A DNA stretch of 13,937 nt, from NCBI GenBank assembly GCA_943331145.2, contig CALQKL020000039.1, positions 1 to 13,937 on the forward strand, in the 5' to 3' direction. The number at the start of each line of letters is the position of its first letter. The first letter of the stretch is position 1. Shown piece after piece: positions 7,257 to 13,937 of this stretch. The notes under the pieces were generated by a model. It did no database searches. It saw only the letters and a program-made list of their open reading frames with translations, and had not been told where the DNA came from. The DNA is from Chitinophaga pinensis (GTDB lineage: Bacteria > Bacteroidota > Bacteroidia > Chitinophagales > Chitinophagaceae). Made by a program: the position numbers and the translations under genes.

Positions 7257-8843
7257 TTAATCACCGCCTTTTTTCCAATTGGTTGTATCTCCTTTAAAAC
7301 GGGTTAACGCTTTCCATTCAGTTTCAATGCCTTTATCTCCTTGTTCGTTCATCCATATTTTTAAATCGGTAAATAGTTTGTCTTTTACCTTTGTTAACTT
7401 TTTATCATCTGCTAAATTCTTCATCTCGAAACGATCATTTTTGATGTCATACAACTCAAAATCCGGACGATTGCGATACATTTTTGCATGTTCATATTCC
7501 TCTCTGGTTACATCAGATTCAACCAACCATGATTCGTAAAGTTTGCTGCCATGCTTTGAACCTGATGAAAGAAATTCATCTTTATAATTTAAGTTCCATA
7601 TCAATTTGTAGTTATGGTCTTGAATAGAACGAACAGGATAATTATCTGATCCATTCGCTATACCACGAGTAGTTTGAACGCCATAAACATAATTTCTAAT
7701 TTCTACATCTTTGCCTTTAAACGTAGCTAAAAAACTGTTGCCATCTAACATCATCGTTTGCTCTTTATTTCCCCTCAATTTCTTTGGATCTCCACCAGCA
7801 GCTTCATACAATGTTGGTAACACATCGATGTATTGTGCAAGAATAGAAGTACGTGTAGAAGGCTTAATTACTTTTGGCCATTTTGCTATGAATGCAGCTT
7901 TCAACCCCATGTTATAACAAGTCCATTTACCAAAAGGTAACGAAGAACCGTGTTCGCTGGCAAACATAAACAACGTATTGTCTTTATTAGATTGCTTATC
8001 AACCATATCTAAGCAAACACCAACCAAACTATCCGCATAGGTAATTTCAGCATAGTATCTAACCAATGCAACGCGCGTTTCTTTTGTGTCCACTAAAAAA
8101 GAGGGCACTTTGATTTTCTTTGAATCGTATTGGTCTTTATTCCCTCTATTCCATGGTGTATGCGGCTGATTGGTACAAACAAAAAGTAGATAAGGCTTTG
8201 ATTTATCTTTATTGATGAAGTTGTCTGCGTTCTTTAATTCAATATCAATACCTTCCCCATTATCGCCATTTCTTCCCCCTAAATATTCAAATGGAAAGTT
8301 TTCCATCGGTGCATAATGTTGCTTACCTATTAAGGCAACACGATAACCTAAGCCTTTAAAGTGCTGAGCTATACTTGTGATATTATCATACACTTGAGCA
8401 TGATTGGGATAAGAGCCATTTTTTACAGGAAAAATACCTGTATATAAACTCTGACGTGTTGGTCCGCACATTGCTGTTGCGTTATTCATGTTATCAAAGC
8501 ACATGCCATCTTTTGCAAGCTTGGAAAGATTTGGCGTATGTACATCCATATTGCCATATGGCTCACAAGCAATAGACATCATATCATCAGCAAGAAAAAA
8601 CAAAATATCTGGTCTTGAATCTTCAGATGAATTTGATTTTGATTTTTCTAATTGATGCGCTTCATGTAATTCTTTTACTGAGGTTAAATTTGTTTCACTT
8701 GAAGATATAAGCACATTTGATTTAACAGAATGACCAATACTAGGAATTGTTTTCTTTTCATGATTTTTAAAAACCATAAAACTAATTCCACCTAAAAGAA
8801 TTGAGGTAGTTACACAAACATTTAAAATCGAATTTTTAATCAT
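7257..8843 (-). CDS. Family S1 sulfatase, membrane-anchored, sulfamidase-like
   Basis: This 528-residue formylglycine-dependent sulfatase hydrolyses sulfate esters or N-sulfates. The signature CGPTRQSLYTG starts at C126, the residue to be converted to formylglycine. Metal and active-site motifs are FLADD (D86, D87), GKQHY (K174, H176), QPHTPW (H228) and SEHG (E297, H298). K306 lies in FGKWTCY. The usual Asp of the DHG/DNG motif is Glu here. The SEHGSSLPFGKWTCY stretch recalls heparan N-sulfatase (sulfamidase)-like S1 enzymes, an impression that needs a subfamily search. Residues 5-25 are a hydrophobic segment with no obvious cleavage site or lipobox. A Ser- and Lys-rich linker of about 50 residues follows before the catalytic domain at about residue 77, so the enzyme is probably tethered on the periplasmic face. 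It is the last gene of the cluster, 29 bases after the DUF1961 gene. Confidence 0.92.
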   Translation of the reverse strand: MIKNSILNVCVTTSILLGGISFMVFKNHEKKTIPSIGHSVKSNVLISSSETNLTSVKELHEAHQLEKSKSNSSEDSRPDILFFLADDMMSIACEPYGNMDVHTPNLSKLAKDGMCFDNMNNATAMCGPTRQSLYTGIFPVKNGSYPNHAQVYDNITSIAQHFKGLGYRVALIGKQHYAPMENFPFEYLGGRNGDNGEGIDIELKNADNFINKDKSKPYLLFVCTNQPHTPWNRGNKDQYDSKKIKVPSFLVDTKETRVALVRYYAEITYADSLVGVCLDMVDKQSNKDNTLFMFASEHGSSLPFGKWTCYNMGLKAAFIAKWPKVIKPSTRTSILAQYIDVLPTLYEAAGGDPKKLRGNKEQTMMLDGNSFLATFKGKDVEIRNYVYGVQTTRGIANGSDNYPVRSIQDHNYKLIWNLNYKDEFLSSGSKHGSKLYESWLVESDVTREEYEHAKMYRNRPDFELYDIKNDRFEMKNLADDKKLTKVKDKLFTDLKIWMNEQGDKGIETEWKALTRFKGDTTNWKKGGD

Positions 8844-8872
8844 TTTTTTAATTATTGAGTTTGAAATATTTT

Positions 8873-9592
8873 TTATTTTGGAGCATTACAATTCCATACT
8901 TTGAAATTTTTATACGCAAAATGCGTCCATTTCATTTGCCTAAAACCGATTTTACCATCATTTAATACAGCCCCATATTTTACACCATCGTCAGTCCAAT
9001 CAATTATTTTTCTATCGTCGGCATACATTGTAATTTGATCATTTAGTTTCACAAGCTTCATGTGATTCCAAGAAGTCGACTCCATCGATATTCCTTTTTC
9101 ACCAGTAAGCACAAGATTAAATCCTTTGTTCTTTCTTAAGTTAGCAGTTTCTCTATGCGCATCATCTTTAGCATTGGCATAGTAAGAAATATGATAGCAA
9201 TTCATTGCGCCTTTTGTATAATCGGTAAATACACCAGTTGACCTTTTGGGTATTGAAGTATCAAAAATAGATTGACCATTAAGCCCTTTTGCTGCAAAAA
9301 AAATGATACACAACCCAGCATCTGTCTCAAAATTTTTCGCGTCCCATTCTGCAATAAAATCTTTTGGAAAATCATTTGGACACCAAAACACATGATGTCC
9401 TTCTTCATTTGGCGAATACATTTCCATAACGTTATTTATAAACTCAATTTTACCCGGTCCTTCCATAATCCAATCCGCAAGATTTTTTTCTGACGCAAAA
9501 TTATTATCATAAATCAACTTGCCTTTTTTGACTTCTTGTGACAATGAATTGTAAGAAATTAAAATCATAAAAAAGAATAGAACATTTCTCAT
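8873..9592 (-). CDS. Secreted DUF1961 family protein
   Basis: A typical signal peptide (MRNVLFFFMILISYNSLSQ, cleaved near residue 19) precedes a single domain of about 220 residues that I recognise as DUF1961. The hallmark strings are HHVFWCPNDFP (66-76), GLCIIFFAAKG (93-103), NCYHISYYAN (131-140), NLRKNKGFNLV (151-161) and KIGFRQM (214-220). The pattern suggests a concanavalin-like beta-sandwich, and such proteins recur in glycan-degradation clusters of Bacteroidota. The biochemical role is not known to me; it could be a glycan-binding protein or a glycoside hydrolase or lyase. The conserved His, Trp, Tyr and Arg residues would suit a carbohydrate site. It starts 9 bases after the FGE stop and ends 29 bases before the sulfatase start, so it belongs to the same transcript. 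Confidence 0.85.
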   Translation of the reverse strand: MRNVLFFFMILISYNSLSQEVKKGKLIYDNNFASEKNLADWIMEGPGKIEFINNVMEMYSPNEEGHHVFWCPNDFPKDFIAEWDAKNFETDAGLCIIFFAAKGLNGQSIFDTSIPKRSTGVFTDYTKGAMNCYHISYYANAKDDAHRETANLRKNKGFNLVLTGEKGISMESTSWNHMKLVKLNDQITMYADDRKIIDWTDDGVKYGAVLNDGKIGFRQMKWTHFAYKNFKVWNCNAPK

Positions 9593-9601
9593 AAACTTAC
9601 T

Positions 9602-10747
9602 TTATTTTTTAACTATTTTATCTGCAACACATCTAAAGCCAACATGCTCCATTCCTGTATCTTGTGAACTTTTCATACGACTTGAATTTCTATACCCACT
9701 GCAATAAGATTCATTACAAAGAAAGGAACCGCCACGCATGACTCTTTTTGAAACCAAAGGCTCATCAGGGTCGAAGCTTGTGCTTGGTCCTTTTGGATTA
9801 TTTGTACATTTTATTTTTTCAAATGTTTTATAGTAATCGTGATGATATAAATCACTGCACCATTCCCAAACATTGCCAGCCATATCATAAAGTCCATAAC
9901 CGTTAGGAAAAAACGATTTCACTCGAGCTGCGTTATAAAATTTATCTTCGACAAGATTATTATTGGGAAAACTCCCTTGCCAATAATTGCATTGAAAACC
10001 ATTAGAATCTATGGGCGCATTCCCCCAACTGTACATCGTATTTTTTGAACCTCCCCTAACAGCATATTCCCATTCAGCTTCTGTAGGCAATCTTTTTCCA
10101 GCCCATTTGCAATAAGCATTTGCATCATCCCAACTCACTTGAACTACTGGCAAATTCTCTTTCCCAATGATATCAGAATCTGGGCCTTGAGGATGTTTCC
10201 AGTTTGCACCGTGTTGCCATTTCCACCATTGACTATAATCATTTAGATTAACCGCTTCAGGCGTAGACACAAAAATTAAAGATGCGGCTTTCAACATTTC
10301 ACTGTCAGGCATTGGTGTATTTTCTGGCAACTGCTTTTTCAATTCGTCCCAGTCGACATCTTTTTCTGCTGTTGTAATGTAACCCGTTTCAGCTACAAAT
10401 TTTGCAAATTGCTTGTTTGTGACTTCTGTTTCATCCATGTAAAAACCATTCAATTCGACTTGATGCTTTGGAAATTCATCAGAGCGCGCTTGGTCATTAT
10501 CGCCACCCATTAAAAATTTTCCACCCTCAATCCAAACCATTCCTGCATAACTAGAATCTGATAAATTGAATTGAGACAAATTATCTGTTTGATTTGCATT
10601 CCCAAACCTTTTAGGAATATTTTTATTGCAACATGTTTGATTTTTATTGCACTGTAAACTGTCGTTAATTTGCTTTGATTTATTTTGAGCAAAACAAATC
10701 AAAGCATTTATTAAAAAAAGAAAAAACAAAATAAATACTTTTTTCAT
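9602..10747 (-). CDS. Secreted formylglycine-generating enzyme (sulfatase-modifying factor)
   Basis: This is a 381-residue SUMF1/FGE-family protein with signal peptide MKKVFILFFLFLINALICFAQ. FGE-sulfatase domain motifs are GGKFLMGG (75-82), the GFYMDETEVTN strand (101-111), HGANWKHPQGPDS (179-191), GKRLPTEAEWEYA (217-229) and GNVWEW (291-296). Near the end, GGSFLCNESYC places C344 and C349 with the same spacing as the copper-binding catalytic pair C336/C341 of human FGE, followed by HVGFRC. Many SUMF1-domain proteins lack these cysteines; their presence argues for true oxygen- and copper-dependent conversion of the sulfatase Cys to formylglycine. A Cys-rich segment (C33, C39, C40) lies between signal peptide and domain. 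The gene sits among two sulfatase genes carrying the CxPxR target, which supports a role as their dedicated maturase outside the cytoplasm. Confidence 0.9.
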   Translation of the reverse strand: MKKVFILFFLFLINALICFAQNKSKQINDSLQCNKNQTCCNKNIPKRFGNANQTDNLSQFNLSDSSYAGMVWIEGGKFLMGGDNDQARSDEFPKHQVELNGFYMDETEVTNKQFAKFVAETGYITTAEKDVDWDELKKQLPENTPMPDSEMLKAASLIFVSTPEAVNLNDYSQWWKWQHGANWKHPQGPDSDIIGKENLPVVQVSWDDANAYCKWAGKRLPTEAEWEYAVRGGSKNTMYSWGNAPIDSNGFQCNYWQGSFPNNNLVEDKFYNAARVKSFFPNGYGLYDMAGNVWEWCSDLYHHDYYKTFEKIKCTNNPKGPSTSFDPDEPLVSKRVMRGGSFLCNESYCSGYRNSSRMKSSQDTGMEHVGFRCVADKIVKK

Positions 10748-10841
10748 GGGGCTTTTATTAATTAAAAATTCAAAATTTAAAAGTAAAAATTGTTAATTTA
10801 TACATCTTATACTTTACTTTTTACTTGTCACTTTAAGTTTA
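10748..10841 (-). other. 94-base spacer between lyase and FGE genes, with AAGTA-like repeats
   Basis: This is the only long gap inside the cluster. On the minus strand, just after the lyase stop, it reads as imperfect AAGTGA/AAGTAAA/AAGTAA copies (about 10803-10837), then AT-rich sequence up to the FGE start. A near match to the -7 box (AAATTTTG) is present without a good TTG partner. I see no terminator hairpin, so read-through from the lyase gene is likely. An internal promoter is possible but unsupported. Confidence 0.35.
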
Positions 10842-12308
10842 TCAATCTAACCAGCTTACACCAATACTCTTTTTAGTAAGAATCCATTCTGGCTTAAAAA
10901 TCGAAATATCTTTTTCATCAATATCAACATTAAACGATTTTAATCTATTGATGATTTTTATTTTCAAAGCGGAATCGAATGTTCTGCTCATTGAATATAT
11001 ACCATTTTCATTTATTAAATCTTTATCGCTGAACGGATTAAATCCTTGAATGTTAAAGCTGCCATTAATGAAATTATTCGTCATTTTGAAAGTAGCTTCA
11101 TCATCATAATTTTTAAAAGGCGCTTCGTTATTTCCGGGTGCATTTATTACTAAATTTCCAATAAATAAAACATCTTTAGGTGCGACTAAGGATTTGCCTT
11201 TACTAACATTCCCAACCGACAATTTAATCGCATTACCTGTAGGATTTACGATTGTATTATAGGCTACAATTGCTTTATCAGCTGGATAGTATTCATTAAT
11301 TCCTGCGCCCTCAAAACCAGACATCACTACAATAGAAGCTTTCATTGAACGATCTGCTCCTTCTATGTTTTCGATATAATTATTAAAAACCAATTGGCGG
11401 GGATTTACAACACGAATGCCGCCACTTAGCTTGTTATTTTTATTTCCTAATATATAATTTCCGTAAGCGATACAATCTGTTCCATGACGTAGAACCAAAG
11501 CTCCATCATTACCTACTAAAGTATTAAATCGATATAAATTATTGCAACTTTTATTGCTTATTACTTCTGCCTCTATTTTTGTTTCTTCGAAATAATTGTA
11601 CTCAATTAAATTATACCCTTTGGTGCCAGAAGTACCACTAACGCCAACGCGTATCTGCTCTCCTCCATTGCTAGAATAAGTACGATACCCAAAATAATTG
11701 TGATGAATGTGATGATATGTAGATGGTGCTTGATCTGACCCTTTAACATAATTTTCGTTTTCAAAATAATTTACAACCACGGTAGGCCCTTTATTTAATT
11801 TACCAGAAAAGCTGCAATGGTCTAGTTCGTTATATGTTCCACCCATTGCAACGTAATTATTGTTTTTACCAGATTCTTCTGTTACTGAATAATTAATAAT
11901 AGCGCAATTTGTAACACGACAATGATTTGGCAAATCATATTTATTTGAAGATTCTGGCGAAAAAGAAATAACAGGTTCTCCATCTAGCAATGTACATTCT
12001 CCTTCAAATTTAAATCCTTCTACTTTTAGATAATCGCCACTTAAAAACAATTGTGAGTTGCCATAAAAAAGAACTTTTCCGGGCGTTTCAGCACACAACA
12101 TAATTGGCATTTTTTCTGTTCCATTTCTGCTGGGATAGAATAAGATTCTTTCATTTTTGTACGTCCCATTTTCCCAAATTATTGAATCGCCAGCTTTTAC
12201 TTTATTCAAAACTTTTTGTAATTCTTGATTTGTTGAAACAACAAAGCTATTGGCATTACAAAAAAGCGCAATAAAAAATAGATTAAATAAAAGAACAATC
12301 CTAATCAT
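10842..12308 (-). CDS. Polysaccharide lyase family 6 (chondroitinase B/alginate lyase type)
   Basis: The protein is a 488-residue right-handed beta-helix lyase (characterised chondroitinase B has 506 residues). A signal peptide (MIRIVLLFNLFFIALFCNA) is followed by the PL6 N-terminus (DSIIWENGTY) and many NxI/NYF-type helix turns. The catalytic region is clear: N214-GGE, KIEAEVISNKS (244-254) and ALVLRHG (270-276). K253 and R274 are 21 residues apart, as are K250 and R271 of Pedobacter heparinus chondroitinase B. E246 and E248 match its calcium-binding E243 and E245, with N214 as the likely third ligand. PL6 enzymes cut uronate-containing chains by beta-elimination, acting on alginate or dermatan sulfate. 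The flanking sulfatases favour a sulfated substrate. The start codon overlaps the upstream sulfatase stop by one base (TAATG), so translation is probably coupled. Confidence 0.9.
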   Translation of the reverse strand: MIRIVLLFNLFFIALFCNANSFVVSTNQELQKVLNKVKAGDSIIWENGTYKNERILFYPSRNGTEKMPIMLCAETPGKVLFYGNSQLFLSGDYLKVEGFKFEGECTLLDGEPVISFSPESSNKYDLPNHCRVTNCAIINYSVTEESGKNNNYVAMGGTYNELDHCSFSGKLNKGPTVVVNYFENENYVKGSDQAPSTYHHIHHNYFGYRTYSSNGGEQIRVGVSGTSGTKGYNLIEYNYFEETKIEAEVISNKSCNNLYRFNTLVGNDGALVLRHGTDCIAYGNYILGNKNNKLSGGIRVVNPRQLVFNNYIENIEGADRSMKASIVVMSGFEGAGINEYYPADKAIVAYNTIVNPTGNAIKLSVGNVSKGKSLVAPKDVLFIGNLVINAPGNNEAPFKNYDDEATFKMTNNFINGSFNIQGFNPFSDKDLINENGIYSMSRTFDSALKIKIINRLKSFNVDIDEKDISIFKPEWILTKKSIGVSWLD

Positions 12309-13924
12309 TATTTAACTTCTTGAGTTTTAAAAAAATCTAGCATTTTATTTTTTAAGTCACTTGAAATTGAATTGTATTTTTTTTCATTCAATACATTTTC
12401 TTTTTCTTCAGGGTCATTTACATAATCATACAGCTCTTCGCCGACAATCATAGTATTATCAAATTTTTGTGAACTTCTGAAATTGTTTCCCATCCAAATG
12501 GTATAACGATACTGACTTGTACGAATAGAATACCCCATAACTTTTGCCCCTGCATATCCTAACCTTTCTGTTTCTGGATCTCCGCCACTTCTTGGATATT
12601 GACTAACAGAAAATTCCTTTACAATTTCATTGTTGTTTTTCATAATTGGCATTAGACTTTTCCCATCCAAATACGCTGGAATAGCCAATCCTGCTAAATC
12701 ACAAAGTGTAGGAAAAATATCTACAAATTCTGTTTGCGATTTCGTTTTACCTGATTTAATTTTAGGAGAAGAAATAATTAAAGGCGCATGTGTAGCTTGT
12801 TCGAAATTAGTATGCTTACACCATAAGTTATGATCACCTAAATGCCAACCATGATCACCCCATAAAACTATAATTGTATTTTTTGTCAAACCCAATTCAT
12901 CTAGTGTATTCAACAAAATACCAACTTGAGCATCTGTATAAGAGATAGCAGCATAATACCCATGAATCAATTCTTTTTGTTTATCTAACGGCAATGATAA
13001 GCCGAATTTTTTTGCATCACTAAAAGTAGTCAATGGCTCTATATCTGTGTAAGCTCTTAATTCCCCTGCATTATGAAAAGCAACATCAACCGCATTTTTA
13101 GGTTTTTCTTGATATTGCTCGATAGGCATTGAGTCTCTTGAATATAAATCCCAATACTTTTTTGGTGCAACAAAAGGCAAATGAGGCTTTGCAATTCCAA
13201 CTGCAAAAAAGAATGGAGTGGAACTTTTACTCAAATCTTTAAGGATATCTTTTGCTTGTAAAATATTTGCGCCATCATTATATGCATTGTCTGGCACATC
13301 CGCACATTCTGTAGTTGGTTTTATTTTTTTCATCGCATACTCATTGGCTTCGCTTTTTTTCATTCCTTGAGCCAACGCTTCATTAATGTATTTTTCTGCA
13401 AGTGCTCTAGTTTCAGGAAGTTGATAGCGGCCAAGAATAGGTTCTTCAAAACCATCTGCATAATATTTAAGATCTGTTTTGTAATAAGGTACTGTCCATG
13501 AAGGCTCATCAATTTTTTTATCGACACATCTAGGGTCGTAAACTTTTCCTATACCTTGTGTGCTATAACCTTGACTGGAAAAATATTGTGGTATAGAAAC
13601 AATTTCAGGATTTACACTTCTCATGGTGGTTTTTAAGTCCCAAACCTTTGTATAGTCAGGTCTTTTACCTGTCATTAAACTAGCACGAGTAGGTCCACAC
13701 ACTGCTTGTTGACAATAATTATTTAAAAACACAGTACCCATACTGGCTAAGCGATCAATATTAGGAGTACGAATTAATTTATTGCCATAACAACCAAGGA
13801 TTGGTTTCAAATCATCGATAGCAATAAACAAGACATTTGGCTTATCTTTTTTCTGTGCAATAGTATTAATCTGAAAACCAATAGTTAAGAACGCAATGAT
13901 AATGAGGGGATTTTTTATTTTCAT
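12308..13924 (-). CDS. Family S1 sulfatase, iduronate-2-sulfatase-like
   Basis: This 538-residue secreted sulfatase has a signal peptide ending at INTIAQ (about residue 24). The N-terminal half follows iduronate-2-sulfatase closely: NVLFIAIDDLKPILGCYG (30-47), TPNIDRLA, QQAVCGPTRASLMTG, then RPDYTKVWDL and IPQYFSSQGY. C76 of CGPTR is the formylglycine precursor. Other active-site residues are D37, D38, K127 (GKVYDP), H248 (AKPHLPF), D357 and H358 (GDHGWHLGDH) and K370. This is the signature layout of the I2S-type subfamily (S1_7 in SulfAtlas terms, to be confirmed). Such enzymes remove 2-O-sulfate from iduronate, but bacterial members also act on other glycans. It is the first gene of the cluster in view. 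Its ATG lies 13 bases from the right edge, so the promoter and any earlier genes are outside. Its stop overlaps the lyase start by one base. Confidence 0.94.
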   Translation of the reverse strand: MKIKNPLIIIAFLTIGFQINTIAQKKDKPNVLFIAIDDLKPILGCYGNKLIRTPNIDRLASMGTVFLNNYCQQAVCGPTRASLMTGKRPDYTKVWDLKTTMRSVNPEIVSIPQYFSSQGYSTQGIGKVYDPRCVDKKIDEPSWTVPYYKTDLKYYADGFEEPILGRYQLPETRALAEKYINEALAQGMKKSEANEYAMKKIKPTTECADVPDNAYNDGANILQAKDILKDLSKSSTPFFFAVGIAKPHLPFVAPKKYWDLYSRDSMPIEQYQEKPKNAVDVAFHNAGELRAYTDIEPLTTFSDAKKFGLSLPLDKQKELIHGYYAAISYTDAQVGILLNTLDELGLTKNTIIVLWGDHGWHLGDHNLWCKHTNFEQATHAPLIISSPKIKSGKTKSQTEFVDIFPTLCDLAGLAIPAYLDGKSLMPIMKNNNEIVKEFSVSQYPRSGGDPETERLGYAGAKVMGYSIRTSQYRYTIWMGNNFRSSQKFDNTMIVGEELYDYVNDPEEKENVLNEKKYNSISSDLKNKMLDFFKTQEVK

Positions 13925-13937
13925 TTTTTTGAGATTA

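Noticed and set aside
9202..9408. 68-codon open frame on the minus strand inside the DUF1961 gene
   Set aside because: It is a second frame over the conserved core of the DUF1961 domain, with no independent support.
1..13937. CRISPR array, tRNA/rRNA genes, insertion sequence or prophage
   Set aside because: I found no regularly spaced repeats, cloverleaf or rRNA stretches, transposase or integrase motifs, or flanking target duplications on either strand.

Overview
The window is AT-rich DNA from a member of the Bacteroidota. Evidence for this is a PHP-containing DnaE of Bacteroidota type, a thioredoxin promoter of the TTG-N21-TAnnTTTG kind used by the Bacteroidota housekeeping sigma factor, weak or absent Shine-Dalgarno sequences with A-rich leaders, signal peptides ending in ...AQ, and a sulfatase/polysaccharide-lyase cluster typical of glycan-degrading Bacteroidota. 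The DnaE N-terminus reminds me of the Chitinophagales, but I cannot fix the order or genus without a search.

Layout. (1) Positions 1-459, minus strand: the N-terminal part of a secreted NlpC/P60 (C40) cell-wall peptidase, cut by the window edge. (2) 694-4759, plus strand: dnaE (replicative DNA polymerase III alpha subunit) and a small thioredoxin gene with its own promoter and a strong intrinsic terminator. (3) 4821-7112, minus strand: a compact three-gene unit encoding a double-domain KaiC-like ATPase, a KaiB-like protein and a small unrecognised protein with a C-terminal transmembrane helix. (4) 7257-13924, minus strand: a five-gene cluster encoding an iduronate-2-sulfatase-like sulfatase, a PL6 (chondroitinase B/alginate lyase family) lyase, a secreted formylglycine-generating enzyme, a DUF1961 protein and a second sulfatase. 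It closes with an intrinsic terminator at 7188-7213, and its promoter and upstream genes lie beyond the right edge.

How the genes work together. The sulfatase cluster looks like part of a polysaccharide-utilisation locus for a sulfated, uronate-containing glycan. The lyase would cut the chain, the two sulfatases would remove sulfate esters (or N-sulfate), and the dedicated exported FGE would convert the active-site cysteine of both sulfatases to formylglycine outside the cytoplasm. A PL6 enzyme paired with an iduronate-2-sulfatase-like enzyme points to dermatan sulfate or another iduronate-containing polymer, but the substrate is inferred. No SusC/SusD pair or regulator is in view. The KaiC/KaiB unit has intact ATPase motifs in both KaiC domains and a Ser-Ser pair at the KaiC phosphorylation site. 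There is no kaiA or histidine kinase nearby, so it is better viewed as a non-cyanobacterial KaiBC signalling or stress module than as a proven clock. Its third gene is the least understood element in the window.
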